Part shown: positions 1 through 9,615 of the stretch, in pieces | Position numbering within the stretch: the stretch's first letter is position 1 | Layout: every line of letters begins with the position of its first letter | From: GCA-002050365 sp964237235 | GTDB taxonomy: Bacteria; Acidobacteriota; Blastocatellia; Pyrinomonadales; Pyrinomonadaceae | Length of the DNA stretch: 64,000 bases | Assembly (NCBI GenBank): GCA_964237235.1 | Contig: CAXSGY010000007.1 | Span: forward strand, 62,001-126,000 | Direction of reading: 5' to 3' | The notes under the pieces: generated by a model | Database searches by the model: none | Told to the model about the DNA's origin: nothing | Seen by the model: only the letters and a program-made list of their open reading frames with translations | Program-made: the position numbers and the translations under genes

Positions 1-148
1 CGCCGGCTTTCAGTTGTTTGTTAATGACGTGATAAGGCTGCTGGGCAAAAGTATATTCGTGAAACGGAATAATTCTAATAACAATTCCGGCGACAATTAA
101 GAGGAACACGGCGATAATCACGCCTTGAAAAATCTTTTGTAAAATCAT
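1..148 (-). CDS. Small membrane protein, lysis region (partial)
   Basis: The reading frame runs off the left window edge, so only the first 49 residues are visible. It begins MILQKIFQGVIIAVF and holds one hydrophobic segment at about residues 8-26, followed by a polar stretch, so it is probably a membrane-anchored protein. The start codon overlaps the stop of the next upstream gene as ATGA, which implies translational coupling. Being the last visible gene of the phage late operon, after a coiled-coil/TM protein, it may belong to the lysis or spanin group, but no motif proves this. Confidence 0.55.
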   Translation of the reverse strand, partial: MILQKIFQGVIIAVFLLIVAGIVIRIIPFHEYTFAQQPYHVINKQLKAG

Positions 149-465
149 TTGAGAACTTGATTAATGACGGCGTAAACGACGGCGGAAATCACGATGCCCG
201 CCACGCCGTAAACTTGATTTCGCAAAGTGTTGTTAGCATCTTTTAATTCCTGAATCTTCGGGTCGTATTCATCTTTAAGAGCTTTAATTTTGTCTTCAAA
301 CTCCCGGCGGCTGACCGATTCGTTTTTGATTTCCTTAACGTCTTTTTTGATCTCGGAAATATCGCGCTGAAGATAGGAAAAATCTTTGGTTAAACCGATT
401 AGCGCGGCTTCGGTAGAATTGCGACGGTCGGCGATTATAGGCGAGTTGTTTTCTTCATCTGCCAT
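145..465 (-). CDS. Coiled-coil protein with C-terminal TM helix (holin-like or accessory)
   Basis: 106 aa. Residues 25-80 are highly charged and predicted helical, a coiled coil rich in K, E and D (for example EIKKDVKEIKNE). The last 20 residues are one hydrophobic helix (VAGIVISAVVYAVINQVL). This soluble coiled coil plus C-terminal tail anchor resembles phage haemolysin-XhlA/holin-accessory proteins. It follows the ejection-protein genes of the late operon, where lysis genes are usual. No Shine-Dalgarno sequence precedes the ATG. The lysis role is inferred from position and shape only. Confidence 0.6.
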   Translation of the reverse strand: MADEENNSPIIADRRNSTEAALIGLTKDFSYLQRDISEIKKDVKEIKNESVSRREFEDKIKALKDEYDPKIQELKDANNTLRNQVYGVAGIVISAVVYAVINQVLK

Positions 466-580
466 TGGAAAAGATTAATAGTGGATAAATGAGCTTTACT
501 GTAATTATACAGGGTGTACGCTGCGGGTATGATTATACTTGGATTTTTATTCTTTCTGGTGCTGGGAATTTTTATCGGAT

Positions 581-2146
581 TTAACGATTAGCCGCGTTTT
601 GCACAATTCGTTTTGTTCCTTTGCTGATGATCTTGCCGACTGTTCCGGTGCCGATATTTTTAGCCGCGTCGAGTCCGACTGCCGAATTGGTTAATACTCT
701 GGTCGAGGTGGATAAATGCCTGCCTAAAATCGTGGCAAAGGCAAGCGGATGAGTAACGCCCGCGCTGGCGAGAATCGTGTCTTGCAGACCGACTAATTTG
801 CGGCGATTGGCGCGCGCCAATCCGTCAACCACGCTGTCTTCCAACCGTCCGTAAACGGATAATTTTTTATTGAGGCTTCTGACTAATTCCGGCTGACCGG
901 ATTTATTTTCAATCTCGGTTTTAAGTCCCGAAGCCAAAACTTTCATCGCGTCTTTTTTCTTGCTCAACGACGGATCAATTTTATAAGCGACATCGCGCAG
1001 TTCAGAATACAGATTGCGCTTTATTTCGTTGGCTTGCGACACGCTGAATTGTTCCGGCAATTCGTTGATGATTTCTTCGTAGAGCGACGCGCTGCTGCTC
1101 GCGCCGGGCGTGGCTTTTAATCGTTCAATCGTTGACTGCAAGTAAGGCGCGACATCCTCGCGTTTGATGACACCGGAACTGGCTTGCAGAACCGATTGCA
1201 GTTTATTTTCATTGGCGGTTAATTCCCGATCCGATATTTTCAGCAGTCCCTTCGCGCTTCCTTTTATGCCTTCGCGCACCAGTTCCTTGCCGAGCGTCTC
1301 GCTGCCGTATTTGACGTTTTTCTTGAGGTCTTGCAGCGCGGGTTTAACCGCTTGATTCATCAGATATTCCGGCAGGCTGCGGGTCGCCAGTTCTTTTACT
1401 TTTCCGAGGACTTTGCCGGCTCCAGCGATGCCCAGATTCGATCCCGCCCCGAGTGCCGCCGAAGAAACAAGTTGTCCGTTGGACTGGTTATTGTTCAATC
1501 CTCCGGCAAGCCCGAACGCCGCGCCTTCGAGGGCTATTTTGCCCGCTTTGACAGCCTTGCCGCCCGAATTGAGAACGCGCGCCGTTTCATTCAAAGTATT
1601 AGCGAGTTCCGGTGCCGTTTTGGTGATGATGCCGCCGTATTTTACGCCCTGCAAACTGCCTCCGGCGAGCGTGTTTAATCCGACGTTGGCGAACGAACCC
1701 AGCACTTCACGATTGCTCAGAAGCGAGCCGGGATCAATTTCTCCTTCGGTCATTCGGTCGTTGCCGCCGCTCGTGGTTTTCAACTGGTTCAGAAGCGGCT
1801 GGCGGCGCACGTCGCCCGCGGGAAGTTTATGCAGGGCGTTGATAATTTTCTGCTGACTTTGCAGAGCTTGCGCGTTTTGAGTGCCGATCTGGTTATTCGC
1901 GCCGGTCGCGTTGCGAACCGCCGAGGCGATGCCCTGCCCGGCTTTTTCAATGCCGAGAAAACCGGCGGCTTTTTGGAGAATGCCGCGATTTTGCTGATAG
2001 CCCGACTGGTTCGGCGCGGACTGCGCGTTGATTCCTTCGAGCTGATGACCGCGCGACTGCAAGCCCTGAATAATTTCCTGATCCGTTACTCCGGCTGGTT
2101 TGTTGGCAAGAATGTTTTTAAGTTCTTGCTGCGTGTAATATGCCAT
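581..2146 (-). CDS. Phage internal virion (ejection) protein
   Basis: 521 aa. The first 25 residues are a short helical polar motif (YYTQQELKNILANKPAGVTD). A middle Gly/Ala-rich zone (about 150-250) has weakly hydrophobic glycine-zipper stretches such as AGGSLQGVKYGGI, and the C-terminal half is helical and charged. No enzyme motif is seen. It sits 2 nt after the 758-aa lysozyme-containing protein and before the lysis-type genes, which is where podoviruses encode proteins that leave the head with the DNA and build a trans-envelope channel. The ejection role is inferred from layout and composition. Confidence 0.6.
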   Translation of the reverse strand: MAYYTQQELKNILANKPAGVTDQEIIQGLQSRGHQLEGINAQSAPNQSGYQQNRGILQKAAGFLGIEKAGQGIASAVRNATGANNQIGTQNAQALQSQQKIINALHKLPAGDVRRQPLLNQLKTTSGGNDRMTEGEIDPGSLLSNREVLGSFANVGLNTLAGGSLQGVKYGGIITKTAPELANTLNETARVLNSGGKAVKAGKIALEGAAFGLAGGLNNNQSNGQLVSSAALGAGSNLGIAGAGKVLGKVKELATRSLPEYLMNQAVKPALQDLKKNVKYGSETLGKELVREGIKGSAKGLLKISDRELTANENKLQSVLQASSGVIKREDVAPYLQSTIERLKATPGASSSASLYEEIINELPEQFSVSQANEIKRNLYSELRDVAYKIDPSLSKKKDAMKVLASGLKTEIENKSGQPELVRSLNKKLSVYGRLEDSVVDGLARANRRKLVGLQDTILASAGVTHPLAFATILGRHLSTSTRVLTNSAVGLDAAKNIGTGTVGKIISKGTKRIVQNAANR

Positions 2147-2148
2147 AA

Positions 2149-4425
2149 TTATAAGTTACCGAATACTTTTTTAAGAAGTCCCTTTAAGAAGCCGTCAGTG
2201 TTGGTTTTGGCGTTGTTCTTATCAACCGTATTCAAATAATTGCTGGCTGCCGGAGCGGAAAAGGTCGGCGGGTTCACCGGAACGGCAACGTGGTCGGGAT
2301 TTAAGCCCTGATCGAAGGCAATTTTGCGGGTCTGACTGGCAAGATTGTTGTAAGTGGTCGCCTGCGCCTGTAATTTTGAATTGATAATCGAGAGGAAGCC
2401 CTGTTTGACGCTATCTGGCAAAAATCCGCCTTTGTCCTTCAAGTAGCCGTTGTATTTGGCAAGCGAACCGGCGAAGATATTGCCCGATTTGGCGGCGGCG
2501 GCGAATTCCGTTTCCCTGACGACCGAATTCGGATCGAGAGCTTTCATAAATTCATACACGATTGACAAATCGCCGGGTCCGCCCACGCCGGAGGCGAGAA
2601 TTTGTTTGACCGAATCGGCTTTCGTCGAAATCGTCGCGTAATCTTTGACGACCTGATTTGAATTAAACTGCGCGTAATACTGCTGCTCGTTGTTAAGTGC
2701 CTTTTGTCCCGCCGGAGTGGTATAGAATTTCTGCGTGAATTTGGAAGTGTCATACGTTCCGGGCGCGGTCGGTCCGACGAAAGTATTTTTATTTTGCGCC
2801 GCGGCGGTAGAATTGCCGACTCCCTTATATCCTTCGGCTTTCGCCATCGCCTGAACGACCTGTTGCAATTTTGCCGGGTCTTTAATCTGCGATTGGAAAT
2901 CCTGATTCGGGTTCAGTCCGACTGTCGCCGCGCCGTAGGCTCCGCCGCCGTTATATTTCTTAATCGCCTGTTCCGCCGTTACGCCCTGATAGGATTTGCC
3001 TTCCTGAAGCAAGCGCGCCATCGCGTTAAAGCCGTCCTGCGCGGTATTGAAAACGAGGAAATTGCCGCCGTCCGCCGCGTTGGTTGATTCGGCACCCAAA
3101 ACGCCTTCAAAAGTTTTCGTATAATCGGATACTTTGATATTGCCCGGATTATTATTTCTGTCGGAGCGGGCGACACCCGGATTGGCGGCTAAGGTATTGA
3201 AAGACGGCAAGCCGGAAACAGTTCCGACTTGGCTGCCGAAGTTAGTGTTTCCGCCGCCGCTCGTAATCGGCTTGAGGTTCTGACCGTCAAAAATTGATTT
3301 AATTTCGTTGCCGTTCTCATCATACTGTCCGGTTCCAACGACCTGACCGCCGTGTGATTTATCGAAATTTAATTTGTCCTGCTGTAACCCGAAATTACGG
3401 TCGCTGTCCGATTTCTGTTGGTCAAACTGCGCCTGCGCCAACTGATTGGCGAAGGTTTTGGAAATATCTACTTTCTGGACGTTACCAAAATCTTTTGCTC
3501 CGCCGTCGGCGAAGAACTGCTCCGGTGTCGGATACGCTTTTTTATCGCTCGTGCGATAGATCGTGCCGCCGATTTCATAAAACGGCGTGGTGATACGGTT
3601 CTCGTAAGCGAACTGCGCTGCCTTGTCCTGAATCTCCTGCTGCGCCGACTGCTGCTCCTGCAAATCCTTCAAATGCGAACGCGATAAATCAATTGTTTGC
3701 AGAGCGGCGTTTAATCCGTCTGACAATGATTGACGAGCCGCATCCGAATCAAGTTTTTTGAAGTTCAAAGAATTTGTGACAAAATCCTGCGCGAGCTTCA
3801 GACGGTCGAGCAAATTAGCCTGCTGGATTTCAAGCGGGATGCCTTTTTGCGCGGTGTCGGCTCCGAGTTGTCCTTCGGTCGCTACTCCGGCATTGCCGAA
3901 GTTCTGGCGATTGACATACGGCAGCTCGCGGATGGATTTCTGGTTGGCGGCAAAATCATCTTCAACCGTTTTTATGCCGGATGAATCGCGCAAATCGTTA
4001 TAAGTTTGCTGATAGTTCGGGGCTGCCAATCCATTTAATTTAGTTTTAAGATCGTTGTAATCCTTAAAATATTGGTCGTAACTGCCTTGTTCCGCCCCAA
4101 TCTGGTCGCCGATGGACGAAGCCGCGCGTTTGCCGGTTTCTTCGGCTGAATTAAACGTCTGGTCTTGAAAATTGTTGAGGTCGCTCTTTATTTGTCCTAA
4201 CGCCTGCGCCTGCGGGGTGTAGCCTTTGGCAAGCACGTCGAAAACATTCGATTCATTGACTAATTGATTGCCGGCAAGCGGCTGCACGGCGCGCAGTAAA
4301 TCCGACGCGCTCGAAAAACCGGTGCCGGTATCCTTGTTATAAAATTCGGTCTGCGTTTGTCCCTGATTTTGACGAGTGCCGATAATCTGATCGTAACCCT
4401 GCCCGACGAGTGGTTGAGTTGCCAT
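2149..4425 (-). CDS. Large phage ejection protein with lysozyme-like segment
   Basis: 758 aa. Long Gln/Ala/Asp-rich helical regions flank a central globular part at about residues 425-545 containing RSDRNNNPGNIKVS, AQDGFNAMARLL and IKKYNGGGAYG. This is the pattern seen in phage structural lysozyme/transglycosylase domains (an Asn-Asn-Pro-Gly-Asn-Ile signature). Such virion-borne muralytic domains open the peptidoglycan during DNA injection. No long tape-measure gene exists in this phage, consistent with a short-tailed virion where this is an internal head protein. ATG is preceded by AT-rich DNA with no Shine-Dalgarno. The exact enzyme class is uncertain. Confidence 0.65.
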   Translation of the reverse strand: MATQPLVGQGYDQIIGTRQNQGQTQTEFYNKDTGTGFSSASDLLRAVQPLAGNQLVNESNVFDVLAKGYTPQAQALGQIKSDLNNFQDQTFNSAEETGKRAASSIGDQIGAEQGSYDQYFKDYNDLKTKLNGLAAPNYQQTYNDLRDSSGIKTVEDDFAANQKSIRELPYVNRQNFGNAGVATEGQLGADTAQKGIPLEIQQANLLDRLKLAQDFVTNSLNFKKLDSDAARQSLSDGLNAALQTIDLSRSHLKDLQEQQSAQQEIQDKAAQFAYENRITTPFYEIGGTIYRTSDKKAYPTPEQFFADGGAKDFGNVQKVDISKTFANQLAQAQFDQQKSDSDRNFGLQQDKLNFDKSHGGQVVGTGQYDENGNEIKSIFDGQNLKPITSGGGNTNFGSQVGTVSGLPSFNTLAANPGVARSDRNNNPGNIKVSDYTKTFEGVLGAESTNAADGGNFLVFNTAQDGFNAMARLLQEGKSYQGVTAEQAIKKYNGGGAYGAATVGLNPNQDFQSQIKDPAKLQQVVQAMAKAEGYKGVGNSTAAAQNKNTFVGPTAPGTYDTSKFTQKFYTTPAGQKALNNEQQYYAQFNSNQVVKDYATISTKADSVKQILASGVGGPGDLSIVYEFMKALDPNSVVRETEFAAAAKSGNIFAGSLAKYNGYLKDKGGFLPDSVKQGFLSIINSKLQAQATTYNNLASQTRKIAFDQGLNPDHVAVPVNPPTFSAPAASNYLNTVDKNNAKTNTDGFLKGLLKKVFGNL

Positions 4426-4434
4426 AAAATAAAA

Positions 4435-5229
4435 TTAGTTAGGTTTGAAGGCTGCCGCCACGCCGGTAAATTGCTGGCTTAATGAAGTCAATCCGAGCGT
4501 GATGCTGCCGGCGGCTTTCGGTGTGGCACTGTCGCACAGATACAACACGCTGCCCGCCGTTTGCCTGAGAACCGTTCCTGAATCGGCGACTAAGGTGTTG
4601 CCCGAATCATAAATGCCAGCCATCACCGCTAAACATTGATTTGTTACGGAAGTTACCGACTGCGTGTAGTGCGCCGTGGTGGTTGTGCCGCCGACGGAAC
4701 TGGCATCCGGCTGCGCGGTCTGATCGGTGTTGGCGTAGGAGGCGGCAATCGCTAAATTGCCGTGCGAGCCGCTCATTGTAATACTGATATTGTGAGTGCC
4801 TGCGGATGCGCCCCGCAAAACATATAAATAACAAATGTAGCCGGTGGTCGTGACCGGCGTAACGTCAACTAGAGTGAGCGCAATTCCATTATAACTGACG
4901 GCGGTCGGGGCATCGCCGAAATAACCGGCGATGGCGATAAACAGAATCGGATCATCCCCCGTCACAGTGTAAGCCGTGGTCTGCGTTACGCCGCCGCTGG
5001 CAGTCACAATCGCCGAATTATCGAAATGAATGCCGTTGATACTGTTGCCGCCGATTTGCCGCCACGCGCCGTCGAGCATAATATACAGCCGGTAATCCGA
5101 ACCGTTCAGATAATTGACTCGCGTTCCTTCGGGCGCGGGATAATCCGGCACGACCGAAATATACGAGCCGTTCGGAACGAGGTCTTTTTCTTCGATTCGG
5201 TAATCTTTGTGAAAATGCGGATCGGTCAT
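4435..5229 (-). CDS. Phage tail fibre / receptor-binding protein
   Basis: 264 aa. The N-terminal 70 residues contain YLNGSDYRLYIMLDGAWRQI, a short module typical of tail-fibre tips. The rest is a Ser/Thr/Gly-rich beta-sandwich-like region ending TSLSQQFTGVAAAFKPN. The start overlaps the stop of the nozzle gene by 4 nt, so the two are translationally coupled. It probably forms a fibre or cap attached to the tail hub. No catalytic motif is visible. The receptor-binding role is an inference from composition and neighbours. Confidence 0.55.
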   Translation of the reverse strand: MTDPHFHKDYRIEEKDLVPNGSYISVVPDYPAPEGTRVNYLNGSDYRLYIMLDGAWRQIGGNSINGIHFDNSAIVTASGGVTQTTAYTVTGDDPILFIAIAGYFGDAPTAVSYNGIALTLVDVTPVTTTGYICYLYVLRGASAGTHNISITMSGSHGNLAIAASYANTDQTAQPDASSVGGTTTTAHYTQSVTSVTNQCLAVMAGIYDSGNTLVADSGTVLRQTAGSVLYLCDSATPKAAGSITLGLTSLSQQFTGVAAAFKPN

Positions 5230-6659
5230 TTCCGGTTGGTCTTTAATACTTCAAAAATCGGGTCGTAGGAGAGCAATTCGGGCGTAAAGGTAGTAGCAGT
5301 CGTGTAGGTAAGTTTAAATTGAATATCGCGGCTTCTGGGCTGCGCTGCGAGGATGACCGGCTTGTCCTGATTAGCAGAAGTGATGGAATAACCGGAATCG
5401 GTGAAAGCGGCGTTCTTATCGGTGCGGTAGGCGACGGAAACCGAGCAAGCGGCGGGAAGCGGCTTTAAGTTTAACTTCACGCCCTGCCAGCGTTTCAGAT
5501 TATCGGTTTGGATGCGATGCCAAAGCGTCTGCATTACGGCATTGTTCTGCCGGTTGCCGGATAAATGCTCGATGTGATAACTCGCGTCGCTCTGCTTGTA
5601 ATAACTGATATACAAATCGGTGCGCTGGTCGCTGCCGACCGACGCGCCGCGTTTGACGAATCCGGGCTTGATTAAAGCGTCCACGCCCGGCGTGTAGCCT
5701 GCCGGAACGAAGCCCTGACAAATCGCGTTGCCTTTCATCTGGTAAATGCCCGGCACGACGTTGCTTTCGCCGGCAAAAACTATCGTGTCGTTATACAAAT
5801 CAATCGCTTCCTGTTTCGGATATAAATATCCTTTGTTGGCGACGTAAAACAGCTTTTTGAAAGTGGCGAACCCGGCTCCGTCGAAATACAGTATTTCCGC
5901 CCTGCCGTCCGGGAACCCGAACAGAATGCGGCTGTCGCTAAAGAGTGCCTGCATCCCGCGCTGCCGCATTTCATACACCGTGTCGGGCAAAGACGAACCG
6001 GTTGAAAGCACTGTTCCCTGCCAGCCGTAAACGGAAGAATCCTGCTCGTCGCCGTTGGCGTTGCCGGCATAGAGATTATTGAAATGATTAACCAGAGAAC
6101 TGATGAATGAACCGTCTTTTAATTTCAATGCCTGAAACGACATCGCAAACGCTTCGTCGAGCGAATGAATGTAGCGGGTGCTGCCGATTTTCAATGTTCC
6201 CGCCTGCACGCGCATCGGAATATAGGAACTGATAAATTGATTGGCGGTGCAATCAATTAAAGTGTCGTTCTGCCCTGAAACCGTGCTGCCGATGACGGCT
6301 CTACCTAAGTAATTGGCGGCGACATAAGCGATGTAATTTCCAAATTTGGAAAAGCCCTTGATCGCGCCTTGCGAGTTGGTCAGAAACACCTGAAAAGTTC
6401 CGGCGACGTTGATAAGAATTTTATTGCCCATGACCACAAACAACGCGCTCGGAGAATTAGTGTAAAAAGCGGCGAGCGGATTGGCGGTCGGCGCGGCACC
6501 GCTACCGTAAGCGGCTTCAACCATCGCGTAATTAGCCTTGATCGTTCCCGGTTCACTGAAAATATCCATCCCCGACGCAAACTCAAAACCGCCCTGATCT
6601 TCAATCGAAGGGTCGTCAACCATTCCTACCTGAAAGTTTTTGAATGAAGCTGATGACAT
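5226..6659 (-). CDS. Podovirus tail nozzle / hub protein (beta-propeller type)
   Basis: 477 aa, beta-rich throughout, with repeating blade-like units (VMGNKILINVAGTFQVFL, LYAGNANGDEQDSSVYGWQG, ILFGFPDGRAEILYFDG, IVFAGESNVVPGIYQMKG). This organisation fits the beta-propeller nozzle/stopper proteins that close the distal end of short tails. It lies between the tailspike and a fibre gene, downstream of the adaptor, in the usual order of podovirus tail genes. The start is the first ATG with no Shine-Dalgarno. Assignment rests on fold-like repeats and synteny, not on a sequence signature I can name with certainty. Confidence 0.55.
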   Translation of the reverse strand: MSSASFKNFQVGMVDDPSIEDQGGFEFASGMDIFSEPGTIKANYAMVEAAYGSGAAPTANPLAAFYTNSPSALFVVMGNKILINVAGTFQVFLTNSQGAIKGFSKFGNYIAYVAANYLGRAVIGSTVSGQNDTLIDCTANQFISSYIPMRVQAGTLKIGSTRYIHSLDEAFAMSFQALKLKDGSFISSLVNHFNNLYAGNANGDEQDSSVYGWQGTVLSTGSSLPDTVYEMRQRGMQALFSDSRILFGFPDGRAEILYFDGAGFATFKKLFYVANKGYLYPKQEAIDLYNDTIVFAGESNVVPGIYQMKGNAICQGFVPAGYTPGVDALIKPGFVKRGASVGSDQRTDLYISYYKQSDASYHIEHLSGNRQNNAVMQTLWHRIQTDNLKRWQGVKLNLKPLPAACSVSVAYRTDKNAAFTDSGYSITSANQDKPVILAAQPRSRDIQFKLTYTTATTFTPELLSYDPIFEVLKTNRK

Positions 6660-6675
6660 TACGCGGAGGAATTAT

Positions 6676-6810
6676 TTAATCGGTCGGGCGCGAAACTGGT
6701 TTCCATTCCGAATCATAACTCCATATTCGCGGTTCCTGCGCCCAAGCGTAAGGATTGCCGTCCCAAGTAAAATCATCGGCGGTTGGTCGGATTACTTTAT
6801 TCCAAGACAT
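6676..6810 (-). CDS. Very small tail-region protein
   Basis: 44 aa, beginning MSWNKVIRPTADDF and ending WKPVSRPTD. It is Trp-rich (five Trp) and polar. It exactly fills the gap between the tailspike and nozzle genes on the same strand, with only about 15 nt free at each end, which is the packing of the whole late operon. Small Trp-rich proteins of this kind often sit beside tail-fibre genes. Function unknown. Confidence 0.5.
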   Translation of the reverse strand: MSWNKVIRPTADDFTWDGNPYAWAQEPRIWSYDSEWKPVSRPTD

Positions 6811-6825
6811 CTGAAATTTGATTAA

Positions 6826-8904
6826 TTACCAAGTGGCGATTGCGACTCGTTTCCAAGTGTTCGTAGCAACACAAACGTAAATGTAACTTGCATCCCAGCA
6901 AATATCTCCCTGACTGCCCGCAGCGGTCGCCGAGGCGGGAGTTTTCGCCGTTCGCAGGCGCATACTGTCGGCAATGGAATCTGATTTGCCGGTAGAATCA
7001 ACACTCCACACAAAAATAAATGATCTGTCAGTAAAACCGGCTCTTTTACTGCCGTCATTCGCGCCAAGCTCGATTTTGACATTGTTGCCCGAACCTGCGG
7101 CGAGGATCATCGTGCCGTCAGTTCCGGTTTTCACGTTGTTACCATTGATGCTTACGCCGTCGCCTAAAAACTTAATGTTTTTATCGTTCGGCACGTTGAT
7201 TTCGTCATTATCATCGAGAACAACGCCGCTACCTTGCAACTGCTTGCCAGTCACGCCGTCAAAGCGGGGAATCGCATTATCAACGCTCGAAGTCGAACCA
7301 AATAAATCGCCTCGCGCGGCATCTGGATTGACCGCTGAATTGGGTAACCCGTTGTAAGCGATTCGGTTGCGGAACATTTCAATTAAAGTGCCGTCATTGT
7401 CATTATCGTTGGTATTGGCGTAAGGTGCGACGTGGATTCCATCCGGTTTGATGTTGTAGTTGTTGTCGTCAAGAATACTAGCAGTCGAATAATGCCACCA
7501 CAGAAAACCATCGAATCCGATGCCAAACAAATCATTCATTACATTTAGCGCGTGGGTCGCTCTCGGATAGGCGACATTAGGACCCGTCGTTAAGGTATTG
7601 CGTTTATCTATTCCATACTCGCCCATAATAATGGGTTTGTTCAGCAAATTAGCGGCGGTCACATATTCCTGCATCTGCGCCAAGAAACCGGCTTGCGTGG
7701 CTTTGCTCAAATAAAAAGTTCCGGTGGCGGGTGTCGCTGACGGCGCGCTCAACGCCGTATAGGTAAATACAGAGGATGAGCTGACAGTAACGATGAACCA
7801 ACCGTTGTATGGCTGATTCGGTGCGTCGTTAGTTCCGCTTATTTTAACGTGATCGCCGGTAGATAATCCGTGTCCGGCTTTAGTCGCCGTAACGGTCGTG
7901 CCGACTGCGGTGAGCGATGTGATAGTTTGCGCCGGATAGCCGTTCGCCTGTCCTAACGCCTTAAATACAAAGATCGGGTTATCGGTAAACGGATAATCGT
8001 GGATCGAACAAACATCAATGTTGGGAAGCGCGTGTTGAATTCTAAAATCCAATGCGTAATACGTTCCGTTATGGAATGAATCGTTATTTACAAAATCATA
8101 AAATTGATTGATGCCGCCGCTGCCGATCAGATGATTCGGCAAGACGGATTTGATGTATGAACTCATCTCATCCATCCAAGCCGTCATCGTTGCAAGGCGC
8201 GTGGAATTAACCGTATTCGGATTGGTATCGGTTCCGGTGATATACCGAAGTTCATTGCCAAGTTCCCAGCAAAATATCGTCGGATCGTCTTTGTAAGCCA
8301 AACGGTTAATCGTATTAACGCGGTTAGCCAATTTGAAAATAAAATCCTTGTAATACTGCTTGATTCCGGCAACGGTGTGAAAATTATCGGCGACGTAAGC
8401 GGTTCCGTTGATCGTGTTATACCAAGTAACGTAATCGGCTTTGTTGCCGCCGTTTTCATCTACCAGCGGCAAAATTAATTTAACGCCGAACGCCCGCGCC
8501 GTCGCCAACACCAAATCGAGCTGCGCGAAAGTCGCCTCGCGCCAATACAACACGCCGCCGCTCAAATAGCGAAAATTTCCGGCAGCATTAGTCGCCGGAG
8601 CATTCTTGTTAAAACACCAAGTGCGGACGACTTTGATGCCGTCCTGAACGCAGTATTTAAAAAACGAATTAAGCTGCGCCTGTGTGTAATTATTTTGAAT
8701 GAGCGGATAATTGTTCCCGCCGACATAACGAAAACGCTCTGCGCCTAATCTAAATTCGCCGGCTTCGGTCGTGATGAAGTCGTTCAGATTTACATCGAGA
8801 GTTGATTCAATATCAATTACCGCTTCGTTCAAATTATCGAAATTGTTATCAATAATCGAGCGGGAATCGCTGATCGAATCGGGTAATAATGTGATGTCAG
8901 CCAT
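6826..8904 (-). CDS. Tailspike with GH5 mannanase-like domain
   Basis: 692 aa. Residues 1-45 are a virion-anchoring lead. Residues 50-480 form a (beta/alpha)8 glycoside hydrolase resembling GH5 endo-beta-mannanases: RYVGGNNYPL, IKVVRTWCF, DPTIFCWELGNELR (acid/base Glu in WELGNE), CSIHDYPF, IIMGEYG (nucleophile Glu) and GFDGFLWWHY. A small beta domain (about 325-380, TKAGHGLSTGDHVKISG) is inserted between the two catalytic Glu regions. The C-terminal 150 residues are a fibre-tip module (KNIKFLGDG, SQGDICWDASYIYVCV). The enzyme likely degrades a host surface glycan during adsorption. It overlaps the next gene by one base. Confidence 0.75.
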   Translation of the reverse strand: MADITLLPDSISDSRSIIDNNFDNLNEAVIDIESTLDVNLNDFITTEAGEFRLGAERFRYVGGNNYPLIQNNYTQAQLNSFFKYCVQDGIKVVRTWCFNKNAPATNAAGNFRYLSGGVLYWREATFAQLDLVLATARAFGVKLILPLVDENGGNKADYVTWYNTINGTAYVADNFHTVAGIKQYYKDFIFKLANRVNTINRLAYKDDPTIFCWELGNELRYITGTDTNPNTVNSTRLATMTAWMDEMSSYIKSVLPNHLIGSGGINQFYDFVNNDSFHNGTYYALDFRIQHALPNIDVCSIHDYPFTDNPIFVFKALGQANGYPAQTITSLTAVGTTVTATKAGHGLSTGDHVKISGTNDAPNQPYNGWFIVTVSSSSVFTYTALSAPSATPATGTFYLSKATQAGFLAQMQEYVTAANLLNKPIIMGEYGIDKRNTLTTGPNVAYPRATHALNVMNDLFGIGFDGFLWWHYSTASILDDNNYNIKPDGIHVAPYANTNDNDNDGTLIEMFRNRIAYNGLPNSAVNPDAARGDLFGSTSSVDNAIPRFDGVTGKQLQGSGVVLDDNDEINVPNDKNIKFLGDGVSINGNNVKTGTDGTMILAAGSGNNVKIELGANDGSKRAGFTDRSFIFVWSVDSTGKSDSIADSMRLRTAKTPASATAAGSQGDICWDASYIYVCVATNTWKRVAIATW

Positions 8905-9611
8905 TAGCGCGGAGTATTAAAGATTATTTGAGCGTAAAGATAATCGCTGTCGGCATTGCGGCTCGTCGTTCCGGCGGATTTAACGATGGAGTTTCCCACG
9001 CCGGTCGTGCGTCCGGCAGCGGTCGGAATGTTCGCTCCCGTAATCGTGCCGACTAGCGTTCCGTTGATGAAGAATCGGGCTGATGCGCCGTCCGCGCTGA
9101 CTTCGATTCGCAGTTTATACCACGAATTAGCCGTCATCGTAACGCCTGAATCAAGAGTTGTTTCCGTGTTGTTGCTGCGGGCAACCAAAGTCCACCTGCC
9201 GGAATTTTCCGTGTGCGTGTAGCGGAAAAATACGCCGTCGGTTGCCTCGCCGCCGGTATTGTCAATGAATCCGGCGCGGTAGGTAAACGTATCCGTGCCG
9301 TCTGATACAACGGGCAATCGAACCAGCGTTTCAAACAAGGATAAACCGCGACCGAGCAGCAAAATCGCGCTCTGGCTGAAGACTCCGGCTTTGCCGGTCG
9401 TATCGGTGCCGGTCTGGTGCTGCACGATGCCGACGTGATCGTCGTTGCCGTTGGCTGCGCTGCCGTAGTTGTTGCTCGCCGCCGTGCCGCTGTTGCTCGC
9501 AAACAAGCCTTCGCCCGCGCTGCTGCCGGCAAAATCAGAATTAATTACAAAAGTTTTGCTGAGTGAAATAGGAGAAGATAAATTTCGTAGTTGTGGAAAA
9601 AACTTTGCCAT
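8904..9611 (-). CDS. Phage protein with concanavalin/LamG-like fold
   Basis: 235 aa. The body is a beta jelly roll of the LamG/concanavalin type: TLVRLPVVSDGTDTFTYRAG, DGVFFRYTHTENSGRWTLV, NSWYKLRIEVSADGASARFF, NGTLVGTITG. Such domains bind carbohydrates or act as non-enzymatic fibre or decoration modules. It directly precedes the GH5 tailspike in the operon with a one-base overlap, so it may be a companion fibre protein or part of the same adsorption complex. No catalytic residues are evident. The role is inferred. Confidence 0.6.
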   Translation of the reverse strand: MAKFFPQLRNLSSPISLSKTFVINSDFAGSSAGEGLFASNSGTAASNNYGSAANGNDDHVGIVQHQTGTDTTGKAGVFSQSAILLLGRGLSLFETLVRLPVVSDGTDTFTYRAGFIDNTGGEATDGVFFRYTHTENSGRWTLVARSNNTETTLDSGVTMTANSWYKLRIEVSADGASARFFINGTLVGTITGANIPTAAGRTTGVGNSIVKSAGTTSRNADSDYLYAQIIFNTPR

Positions 9612-9615
9612 AAAA

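Noticed and set aside
529..591. 20-aa hydrophobic frame on the plus strand
   Set aside because: Opposite to the late operon, overlaps a gene end, and has no ribosome site.
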